Part shown: piece by piece, positions 18,682-25,883 of the stretch | Numbering within the stretch: the first letter of the stretch is position 1 | Layout of the letters: every line of letters begins with the position of its first letter | NCBI RefSeq assembly: GCF_005145045.1 | Contig: NZ_CP039691.1 | Location: 942,001 to 1,006,000 of the forward strand | Length of the DNA: 64,000 bases | Reading direction: 5' to 3' | Source of the DNA: Agrobacterium larrymoorei | Lineage (GTDB): Bacteria > Pseudomonadota > Alphaproteobacteria > Rhizobiales > Rhizobiaceae | Translations under genes and position numbers: made by a program | Notes under the pieces: model-generated | What the model was told of the DNA's origin: nothing | The model's input: only the letters and a program-made list of their open reading frames with translations | Databases searched by the model: none

Positions 18682-19092
18682 CTAATCCCTACTCCAAAGC
18701 TTCGTCTCACCAACCTCTACCGAATTCCCCGCCGGGTCCCTCACATACACAGAGGAGCTGTCGTTCCCCCAGCGCTGGTAATGCTCGATCTCGATGCCCT
18801 GGGCGATGAAGCGGTCGCGCCAGGCATCCACTTCCTCCCTGCTTTCGGCGCGGAAGCAGAAATGCCCGGCCCCTGTCGTGCCATGGCGAGGGATAGGGTT
18901 GTCGGGGTCCGGTATGCGGGATGTTTCGGGGTTGAAGATGAGTAGCATCTGTTGGCCGCAACGGAAGAAAACGAATTTCTCGAGCAAGACGCTCACCACT
19001 TCGAGGCCGAAAATCTCCGCGTAGAAACGCTCCGCAGCCTCCAGATCGCGCGCGTAAATCACTGTTTCCAATATGCCCTGTGGCGTTTTCAT
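18682..19092 (-). CDS. VOC/glyoxalase-superfamily protein
   Basis: 136 residues from ATG 19092 (MKTPQGILETVIYA), chosen because GAAGGAG lies 7 bases upstream. Two beta-alpha-beta-beta-beta modules are recognisable: LETVIYARDLEAAERFYAEIFGLE and GAGHFCFRAESREEVDAW, then SSSVYVRDPAGNSVEVGE. His in GHFCF and the final Glu are the usual metal-ligand positions of this superfamily (glyoxalase I, dioxygenases, antibiotic-binding proteins). The substrate cannot be assigned. Confidence 0.82.
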   Translation of the reverse strand: MKTPQGILETVIYARDLEAAERFYAEIFGLEVVSVLLEKFVFFRCGQQMLLIFNPETSRIPDPDNPIPRHGTTGAGHFCFRAESREEVDAWRDRFIAQGIEIEHYQRWGNDSSSVYVRDPAGNSVEVGETKLWSRD

Positions 19093-19178
19093 CAAAATCT
19101 CCTTCACCGAAACAGCATTGCGATGTGAAGAGTAGCCGATGAACAGGAGGGGCGCGACGTTTGTGTTACAGCATGTCG

Positions 19179-19202
19179 CGTTTAATTGTCTTCAATTAAA
19201 CG
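19179..19202. repeat. Short perfect inverted repeat (stem-loop)
   Basis: CGTTTAATTG (19179-19188), TCTT loop, CAATTAAACG (19193-19202). It lies between the methyltransferase 3' end and the VOC gene start. Confidence 0.6.
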
Positions 19203-19229
19203 ATAACGTACATGCGAGAAAATAAGAAT

Positions 19230-19274
19230 CTAAAGCGTGTCGCGGTAAATCCTATTCACCGCGACACGCTTTAG
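19230..19274. repeat. 17-base perfect inverted repeat overlapping a stop codon
   Basis: CTAAAGCGTGTCGCGGT (19230-19246) and its exact complement (19258-19274) with an 11-base loop. The methyltransferase stop (19271-19273) lies inside the distal arm, so the stem-loop forms at the very end of that transcript and probably helps terminate or protect it. Confidence 0.75.
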
Positions 19275-19876
19275 AGTTTTACCGCAGTGACATGCAGCCA
19301 ATCCGTCGGCTTGTTGTCATAGCCGCTGCCCTTGTTCGAAGTGTCTATCGTCAGCGATGCCCATGGAAGCTGCTGATAGACGTCGGAAAGCCAGCCTTTT
19401 GAGGGATAGTTGTAGAAGCGGTCGAAATCATCGCGACCTTCGGCTTCGCCTGCCTTGTAGCTGGCATAGAAGACGCCATTGCTTTTCAGCGCGTTGTAAA
19501 TGCGCTCGATGATGGAGGGAAGGCTGGATCTCGGCACATGCAGCAGGCATGCATTGGCCCAGACGCCATCATAGATATTCCGCTCATCAATATCTTCGAA
19601 CAGCAGCGTTTTCACCGGAATGCCAAGACGGGCCGATGCGGAGCGGGCCATTTCCGGCGTGCCATCCGTCGGGCGAGCGTCGAAGCCCAGCGCAAGCATG
19701 GCTTCGCTATCCTGCCCGGCACCGCAGCCCAGTTCGAGGATGATGCCACCCGCAGGTAACGCGGCGAGGAAAGTCTGCAGCCGGGAGGAGGCTCCCTTGC
19801 CTCTGGCGGTATAGGCGACAGTTTCTCTGGCATAAAATTCGATCGTGTCGTCGTCTCGGGCTTGGGTCATCAACAC
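19271..19876 (-). CDS. Class I SAM-dependent methyltransferase
   Basis: 201 residues. GGIILELGCGAGQDSEAMLALGFDARPTDGTPEMA is SAM motif I and post-I; the later segment DGVWANACLLHVPRSSLPSIIERIYNALKSNGVFYASYK matches the Methyltransf_11/25 type. The substrate is unknown. It starts 3 bases downstream of the transglutaminase stop, so it is probably the last gene of that minus-strand operon. Confidence 0.85.
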   Translation of the reverse strand: MLMTQARDDDTIEFYARETVAYTARGKGASSRLQTFLAALPAGGIILELGCGAGQDSEAMLALGFDARPTDGTPEMARSASARLGIPVKTLLFEDIDERNIYDGVWANACLLHVPRSSLPSIIERIYNALKSNGVFYASYKAGEAEGRDDFDRFYNYPSKGWLSDVYQQLPWASLTIDTSNKGSGYDNKPTDWLHVTAVKL

Positions 19877-19879
19877 AAC

Positions 19880-20701
19880 TCAACTTTGCGACTGGCTTTG
19901 GCTCTGCGTCTGCTGCACCGTCACGGAAACGGTCAGGCTTTCGCCGGAAAGACCGACGCGCATGCCGGAGACGGGGGCGCAATCGCGGTAGCACAGGCCG
20001 TTTGCGATACGCACATAGCGTTCATCCGGGCAGATCTTGTTTGCCGCATCGAAGCCAACCCAGCCGAGACCCGGAATATGCGCTTCGCCCCAGGCGTGGG
20101 TCGCCACCTGTTCGGCCACATCCTCCATCATCAGATAGCCGGAGACGTAGCGTGCAGGAAAGCCGAGCAGACGCGCGGCGGAAAGGAAGATGTGGGCGTG
20201 GTCCTGGCACACGCCTCTTCCAGCTTCCAGCGCCTGTTCCGCCGTCGTTTCGGTGTCCGTGGTTCCGGGTTGATATTCCACTTCCAGATGTATCAGCGCC
20301 ATCAACTCATGCAGGCGCTCGAGCTCGGTGCTGCCTGAACTCTGGCGTGCCAGTTCGCGAACCAGCTTTCCCGGTTTCGTCAGCGGCGTGTCGCGCAGGT
20401 AGAGCCAGAGCGGTGCGTTGCCCAGATGCGGGCCGAACACGCCCGCCTTGTCTTCCGTTTCCACCTCGCCACCCGCCACCACTTTCACGGCATGGCGTGG
20501 ACCTTCGGTTTCGACAAGCTCGACACGGTTGCCGAAATGATCGTCGTAACGCACCTCCACCGTCGCGCCTTCCACGGCCACGTCCCAGTTCAGCACCCGT
20601 TGCGTCGGGCCGCTGGCAGGTGTCAGCCGCAGGCGCTGAAGCGAATATGGCACCGGTTCTTCATAGAGATATTCGGTTGTGTGATTGATCTTCAGACGCA
20701 T
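19880..20701 (-). CDS. Transglutaminase-like cysteine protease family protein
   Basis: 273 residues. The N-terminal bacterial transglutaminase-like region (MRLKINHTTEYLYEEPVPYSLQRLRLTP) is followed by the catalytic core: Cys165 in GVCQDHAH, His202 in THAWGEAH and Asp218 in FDAANK. The protein ends in a TQSQSQSQS tail. In many bacteria such proteins are encoded with an alpha-E protein and a circularly permuted ATP-grasp enzyme, exactly as here, and are thought to act in peptide-bond or amide chemistry. The natural substrate is not established. Confidence 0.9.
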   Translation of the reverse strand: MRLKINHTTEYLYEEPVPYSLQRLRLTPASGPTQRVLNWDVAVEGATVEVRYDDHFGNRVELVETEGPRHAVKVVAGGEVETEDKAGVFGPHLGNAPLWLYLRDTPLTKPGKLVRELARQSSGSTELERLHELMALIHLEVEYQPGTTDTETTAEQALEAGRGVCQDHAHIFLSAARLLGFPARYVSGYLMMEDVAEQVATHAWGEAHIPGLGWVGFDAANKICPDERYVRIANGLCYRDCAPVSGMRVGLSGESLTVSVTVQQTQSQSQSQS

Positions 20702-20728
20702 AAGCCCTGTATCCCCGTGTCTTCCCGC

Positions 20729-21670
20729 TTACTGGTAAAAGCGGTAGCCTTCCGTGATTTCCTGCCCCAACTGGCCATTCTTGTGAACGAAGACCTCCAG
20801 AAACTCGTGCAGGCCCTGATCCATCACGCGGTTTATGGTGGTTTTGTTCAACGTGGACAAAATGGCTTCGGATGTCTCATGCGCCTGATGGCGCTCGCCG
20901 TAATCCTTGGCCAGATAGCCGAGATTGCTGACGATCTTTTCGTAGCAATAGGCAAGCGAACGCGGCATGCGCCCATTGAGAATGAGGAAGTCGGCAATAT
21001 TGGCGGGCTTGTATTCCGCATCGTAAACCCAGCCATAGGAGCGGTGGGCCGAAACGGAACGCAGAATGGATTCCCACTGCGCATTATCCAGCGAAGAGCC
21101 GACCTTTGCCGCCGCTGGCAGCAGCACGTAATATTTTACGTCCAGAATGCGCGCCGTGTTGTCCGCCCGCTCGATGAAGGTGCCGATGCGGGAGAAATTA
21201 TAGAGATCGTTGCGCAGCATGGAGCCGTGAAACGCACCGCGCACCAGCCCCGCCCGATGCTTGATGACATCGATGACCTGCGGCAGTTCCGCTGGCTTCA
21301 GCCGGCGCCCGAGTAGACCTTTCAGCTCGATCCAGAATTCGTTCGTGGCTTCCCATGTTTCGCGCGTCAGCGCGGTTCGCACCATGCGGGCATTGTTGCG
21401 GCCCGCGTCGATGCAGGACATGACGCTTGACGGGTTTGTCTTGTCCCGCAGCAGGTAATCGATGGCATCGGCGGATGTCACCTTCTCATTGCCTTGCAGA
21501 AACGCCTCGCGAACGCCCGCACTTTGCAGAACGCCGTCCCAATCCTCATCCGTGCTGCCGCTGCGCGTCAGCGAAACGCGAAGTCCGGCATCGATCAGGC
21601 GAGCGATGTTTTCAGCGCGCTCGATGTACCGGAACATCCAGTAGAGCCCGTTTGCAGTTCTTCCCAGCAT
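20729..21670 (-). CDS. Alpha-E domain protein
   Basis: 313 residues, almost all helical. The start MLGRTANGLYWMFRYIERAENIARLIDAGLR is the hallmark N-terminus of the alpha-E domain, with repeated helix motifs (FIERADNTARILDVKYYVLLP). No enzymatic activity is established for the family. It lies between the ATP-grasp gene (4-base gap) and the transglutaminase gene (27-base gap), on the minus strand. Confidence 0.9.
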   Translation of the reverse strand: MLGRTANGLYWMFRYIERAENIARLIDAGLRVSLTRSGSTDEDWDGVLQSAGVREAFLQGNEKVTSADAIDYLLRDKTNPSSVMSCIDAGRNNARMVRTALTRETWEATNEFWIELKGLLGRRLKPAELPQVIDVIKHRAGLVRGAFHGSMLRNDLYNFSRIGTFIERADNTARILDVKYYVLLPAAAKVGSSLDNAQWESILRSVSAHRSYGWVYDAEYKPANIADFLILNGRMPRSLAYCYEKIVSNLGYLAKDYGERHQAHETSEAILSTLNKTTINRVMDQGLHEFLEVFVHKNGQLGQEITEGYRFYQ

Positions 21671-21673
21671 GGC

Positions 21674-23083
21674 TCAGTCCTCCAGTACCCACGTATCCTT
21701 GGTGCCGCCGCCCTGGCTGGAATTGACCACGAGCGAGCCCTGCTTGAGGGCAACTCGGGTCAAGCCGCCGGGAATGATCTTCACCTTGTCGGAGACGAGA
21801 ACATAGGGGCGAAGATCCACGTGGCGCGGAGCAATGCCCTTTTTCACCATGATCGGCACTGTCGAAAGCGAAAGCGTTGGCTGGGCAATGTAATTGCCGG
21901 GGCGCGCCCGCAGCTTTTCGGCAAAAAGCGTGCGCTCCTTCTTGGTTGCCGTGGGGCCAACCAGCATGCCATAGCCGCCGGAGCCGTGAACTTCCTTCAC
22001 CACCAGATCGGCCAGGTTATCGAGCACATATTTCAGGCTGTCCGGTTCGGAACAGCGCCATGTCGGCACGTTTTCCAGAAGCGGCTTGCGGCCCGTGTAG
22101 AACTCAACGATTTCCGGCATATAGGAATAGATGGCCTTGTCATCGGAAATGCCGGTGCCCGGTGCATTGGCAATGGTGATGTTGCCTGCGCGATAGACAT
22201 CCATGATGCCGGGCACGCCGAGTGCGGAATCCGGGCGGAAGGTGAGGGGGTCGAGGAAGTCGTCATCGACACGGCGGTAAAGCACGTCGATGGCCTCGTA
22301 ACCCTGCGTCGTGCGCATCTTCACCTTGCCGTCCATCACGCGCAGGTCGGAGCCTTCCACCAGTTCCACGCCCATCATATCGGCAAGGAAGGAGTGTTCG
22401 TAATAGGCGGAATTATAGATGCCGGGGGTGAGGACAGCCACGCGCGGCTTGCCCTTGCAGCCGGGAGGTGCCAGCGAAGCCAGCGACTGGCGCAGCAGAT
22501 AAGGATAATCCTCGACGCGCTGCACCTTGTTCTCGTGGAAAAGCTCCGGGAACATCTGCATCATGGTTTCGCGGTTTTCCAGCATGTAGCTGACACCGGA
22601 AGGCGTGCGGGCATTGTCTTCCAGAACGTAGAACTGGTCCTCGCCGGTGCGAACGATATCCGTTCCGACAATGTGCGTGTACACGCCGCCGGGTGGCCGG
22701 AAACCGATCATCTGCGGCAGGAAGGCCTCGTTCTTCTCGATCAACTCACGCGGAATGCGGCCAGCGCGGATGATTTCCTGCTTGTGGTAGATGTCATCCA
22801 GAAAGGCGTTGAGGGCAATGACGCGCTGCTCGATGCCTTGCGCAAGCTTGCGCCATTCTCTGCCGGAAATGATGCGGGGAATGATGTCGAATGGGATGAG
22901 TTTTTCGGCGCTGTCTGCGTGGCCGTACACGGCAAAGGTGATGCCGGTTTTTCGGAAGATGTTTTCCGCGTCCTTGGACTTCTGGATCAGGTGCGCCCTG
23001 TCCTGTCGGCTGTACCAATCGTTGTAGTTTTCGTATGGGCTTCGCGGCGTCGAGTCCGCATTTATCATTTCGTCAAATGCCAA
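21674..23083 (-). CDS. Circularly permuted ATP-grasp type 2 protein
   Basis: 469 residues. Recognisable segments: GRIPRELIEKNEAFLPQMIGFRPPGGVYTHIVGTDIVRTGEDQFYVLEDNARTPSGVSYMLENR (cp ATP-grasp core), DVLYRRVDDDFLDP and KEVHGSGGYGMLVGP near the C-terminus, the glycine-rich ATP-binding loop. ATP-grasp enzymes ligate a carboxylate to an amine or thiol through an acylphosphate. It is the first gene of the ATP-grasp/alpha-E/transglutaminase operon, a set suggested to form or cleave amide bonds in an uncharacterised peptide pathway. Confidence 0.9.
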   Translation of the reverse strand: MAFDEMINADSTPRSPYENYNDWYSRQDRAHLIQKSKDAENIFRKTGITFAVYGHADSAEKLIPFDIIPRIISGREWRKLAQGIEQRVIALNAFLDDIYHKQEIIRAGRIPRELIEKNEAFLPQMIGFRPPGGVYTHIVGTDIVRTGEDQFYVLEDNARTPSGVSYMLENRETMMQMFPELFHENKVQRVEDYPYLLRQSLASLAPPGCKGKPRVAVLTPGIYNSAYYEHSFLADMMGVELVEGSDLRVMDGKVKMRTTQGYEAIDVLYRRVDDDFLDPLTFRPDSALGVPGIMDVYRAGNITIANAPGTGISDDKAIYSYMPEIVEFYTGRKPLLENVPTWRCSEPDSLKYVLDNLADLVVKEVHGSGGYGMLVGPTATKKERTLFAEKLRARPGNYIAQPTLSLSTVPIMVKKGIAPRHVDLRPYVLVSDKVKIIPGGLTRVALKQGSLVVNSSQGGGTKDTWVLED

Positions 23084-23534
23084 CTTTGGGTTCCCCTTTT
23101 TTCACATTTGAATACAACGCCAGTGCCAATGCAAGCCGCATGCGTGGTTCACGATCCAGATTTTTTGATTGGTTCGGTTTCCCGCAAACCGACTGAAATT
23201 AAAGCAGTCTTTTCCCCTCCGCTCTAAAATGCGGCAGGAGGGCAAAGGTTTCACCTGCAAGTCATGGATGATGAAGGATTTTTTTGCGCGTTACCTGCTC
23301 TTCTGCTTAAAGTTTCAGCGACGGGGCCTGAATTTCACGGTCTGCTAAAATCAGAAATTCTCAATCTTCCGTTGGCCGGGCGTGAAACGTTCAAATCCGG
23401 TCCGCGGGGAAATGGCGGGTCACTCAACTTTAAGGCCGCTCTCGTCTTAACCTTTGGCCTCTGCAATTAGAGGTTTGTTAACCATAAAATTATACCCCTT
23501 GTTAAATCGAAAGATTCGTGAGGCAGGGGGTAAT
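23084..23534. other. Intergenic region between divergent genes, no gene supported
   Basis: Holds the promoters of the ATP-grasp operon (minus) and the L,D-transpeptidase gene (plus). A 68-codon open frame at 23264-23470 has no ribosome site and no recognisable product, so it is not called. Confidence 0.5.
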
Positions 23535-24155
23535 ATGTCGATTTCGCGTCGTGGTGTCCTGTTCGGATTGCCGCTGTTACTGGCTGGGTGCGCGAGCACG
23601 AACTTTGCCGGTCGGCCACAGAATTATGCGGCTTTGCCGGATGAAAGATTTCCGATGCCGGCCATGTCGCTTGAGAAGATCAAGCCGGAGCTGCGCCGTC
23701 AGGAAGTCGCCTATGAGACGACCCATCCCGCAGGCACGGTTGTCGTGGATACGCCCGCGCGCCGCCTCTATTACGTTCTGGGCAATGGACGCGCCGTTCG
23801 CTATGGCGTCGGCGTCGGTCGTCAGGGTCTGGCTTTGAAGGGCAATGCCTATATCGGTCGCAAGGCCGAGTGGCCAAGCTGGACGCCGACCCCGAACATG
23901 ATCCGCCGCGAGCCGGAACGGAACCTGAAATACGCGGGCGGCATGCCAGGCGGTCTCAACAATCCGCTGGGTGCCCGCGCGCTTTATCTTTACCGCAATG
24001 GCAACGACACGATGTTCCGTCTGCACGGCACCAACCAGCCGCAGTCCATCGGACACGCCATGTCCAGCGGCTGCATCCGCATGCTCAACCATGACATCAT
24101 CGATCTCTATCAGCGCGTTCCCGTCGGCGCGCGGGTCATCGTTCTGCAGTCCTGA
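23535..24155 (+). CDS. L,D-transpeptidase (YkuD) lipoprotein
   Basis: 206 residues from ATG 23535, with AGGGGG about 6 bases upstream. The N-terminus MSISRRGVLFGLPLLLAGC has a twin-Arg-like start and a lipobox LAGC with Cys19 as the lipidated residue. YkuD domain at about 66-204: HGTN at 164-167 and SSGCIRM at 177-183, with Cys180 the catalytic nucleophile. These enzymes make 3-3 cross-links in peptidoglycan or attach outer-membrane proteins to it; Rhizobiales use many of them in polar growth. Monocistronic. Confidence 0.92.
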   Translation: MSISRRGVLFGLPLLLAGCASTNFAGRPQNYAALPDERFPMPAMSLEKIKPELRRQEVAYETTHPAGTVVVDTPARRLYYVLGNGRAVRYGVGVGRQGLALKGNAYIGRKAEWPSWTPTPNMIRREPERNLKYAGGMPGGLNNPLGARALYLYRNGNDTMFRLHGTNQPQSIGHAMSSGCIRMLNHDIIDLYQRVPVGARVIVLQS

Positions 24156-24416
24156 TCGATCAAATAAACGCCTTGATCGGGCGTCAAGAGCGTCTTCTTA
24201 GAGTTTGTTTGGAAACTCGGCGGCGGAGAGCCGGAGAATGATTTTTGTGTCCTGCAAGGAGAAGATCGTAAGCGATATCCTTTGATATCGGCAAGATTTT
24301 TGACGCAGCAGGGCGCGAAAAGCATCACCGGATCGACCCGTCCGAGTTTTTAAACAGGCTCTTAATAAGAAGGCGCTCTAATACACGCGCTTGAAACCTC
24401 AATCGAAGGTATTCGC

Positions 24417-25214
24417 ATGTGCCGTTTTCTGGCCTATTCCGGCTCTCCTGTCTGGCTCGATTCGCTGTTGATCGAGCCGGAAAGCTCGCTGATCAGCCAA
24501 TCGCTCGCCGCCCGTGAGGCAAAGACGGTGGTCAATGGTGATGGTTGCGGCATTGGCTGGTATGGCGAGCGCGGCGAACCGGGCATTTATCGCGGCATTC
24601 TGCCCGCCTGGTCGGACAAGAACCTCACATCGCTCTGCCACCAGATCCGGGCAGGCATGTTTCTGGCCCATGTTCGTTCCGCCACCACCGGCGGCGTTTC
24701 CATGGCCAATTGCCATCCATTCGGTTTCGGGCGGCATCTCTTCATGCATAACGGCCAGATCGGCGGTTACGAGAAGGTCAAGCGCGCCATCGAGGCGCAT
24801 ATTTCCGACGATGTCTATTGCTCGCGCGCCGGAAACGGTGACAGCGAAGCGATCTTCCTGATTGCCGCCGGTCTCGGTCTCGACAAGGATCCGGTGAGTG
24901 CCCTGGCGCGCACGCTTGAGATTTGCATGGATGTAGTGCTTCGCGCCGGTCTGGATCAGCCGATCCGCTTCAGCGCCATCCATGCTGATGGCAACACGCT
25001 GCATGCTTTCCGCTGGTCCAGCGACGCGCGCCCGCCCACGCTCTATTGGCGCAATATGGGGGAGGGGATTGCCATTGCCTCCGAGCCTTTCGGCACAGGC
25101 GGTGAGAAATGGGATATCGTTCCCGCCAACACGGTTGCAACAATCGTCGATGGCTCCATCAGCTTCAAGCCTTTTGCGCCCGCCTATCAGGGCGAAGTTC
25201 TGATGACGGCCTGA
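24417..25214 (+). CDS. Class II glutamine amidotransferase (YafJ/EgtC type)
   Basis: 265 residues. It begins MCRFLAYSG, with Cys2 as the N-terminal nucleophile after Met removal. Further Ntn-type class II motifs are present: NGDGCGIGWYG, FLAHVRSATTGGVSMANCHPF, MHNGQIGGY and GDSEAIF. The domain hydrolyses glutamine or a gamma-glutamyl amide. No partner synthase domain or ergothioneine genes are adjacent, so the acceptor is unknown; a stand-alone gamma-glutamyl hydrolase role is possible. Confidence 0.88.
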   Translation: MCRFLAYSGSPVWLDSLLIEPESSLISQSLAAREAKTVVNGDGCGIGWYGERGEPGIYRGILPAWSDKNLTSLCHQIRAGMFLAHVRSATTGGVSMANCHPFGFGRHLFMHNGQIGGYEKVKRAIEAHISDDVYCSRAGNGDSEAIFLIAAGLGLDKDPVSALARTLEICMDVVLRAGLDQPIRFSAIHADGNTLHAFRWSSDARPPTLYWRNMGEGIAIASEPFGTGGEKWDIVPANTVATIVDGSISFKPFAPAYQGEVLMTA

Positions 25215-25452
25215 AAAGCACTTCGGCTGGTTGTCGGCGTGAAAATAATTCTCGCCCAAGTGCCTGAAGAAGAGTATTCTTCCGGTTGCGTTGATGCAGT
25301 TTCGCCGCATAATCCATTGCTTTTTCAACCCTGTAGAGAATTGATGATTTCTTTATTAGGTTTCTGCGTTTCGTTGCCGGGAATGTGATTTTCGATCCGC
25401 CAATTTGCTGATTATCGACGCTCAAGCAAACTTCAACCAGGGCCAACGACTC

Positions 25453-25836
25453 ATGTCGCTATTTGATAAACTGTCTCGCTACCAGCCTTATGCTCTTGCA
25501 GCACTCCGCATCATTGCCGCTCTTCTTTTCATCGAGCATGGCACGCAGAAGCTGTTCGGCTTTCCTGCTTCGCAGATGGAAGGTTCTCTTCCGACGCTGC
25601 TTCTCGTTGCAGCTCTTCTCGAGCTCGTCGGCGGCATTCTCGTTCTCGTCGGCCTCTTCACCCGCCCTGCGGCTTTCCTCCTGTCCGGTCAGATGGCGGT
25701 TGCCTATTTCATGGCGCATGCCCCGAAGAGCGTTTTCCCCGTTTTGAACGGTGGCGATGCGGCAATCCTGTTTTGCTTCGTCTTCCTGTTCCTGGTCACA
25801 TCCGGCCCAGGCGCATTCTCGGTCGATAAGCGCTGA
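25453..25836 (+). CDS. DoxX family membrane protein
   Basis: 127 residues with four hydrophobic helices: LRIIAALLFIEHGTQKLFGFP, PTLLLVAALLELVGGILVLVGLFTRPAAFLL, MAVAYFMAHA and AAILFCFVFLFLVTSGPG. These are the DoxX/YphA-type motifs. The start at 25453 (MSLFDKLSRYQPYA) fits the conserved length; there is no strong ribosome site. DoxX proteins are inner-membrane proteins linked in some bacteria to redox or thiosulfate chemistry; function here is unassigned. Confidence 0.85.
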   Translation: MSLFDKLSRYQPYALAALRIIAALLFIEHGTQKLFGFPASQMEGSLPTLLLVAALLELVGGILVLVGLFTRPAAFLLSGQMAVAYFMAHAPKSVFPVLNGGDAAILFCFVFLFLVTSGPGAFSVDKR

Positions 25837-25852
25837 TCGACGTATAAGAGAC

Positions 25853-25883
25853 AAGCCGGAGCGCATGGCGTTCCGGCTTTTTT
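25853..25883. terminator. Intrinsic terminator after the DoxX gene
   Basis: AGCCGGA/TCCGGCT stem with an A/T-rich loop side and TTTTTT tail. The last base coincides with the end of the convergent histidine-kinase gene. Confidence 0.8.
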
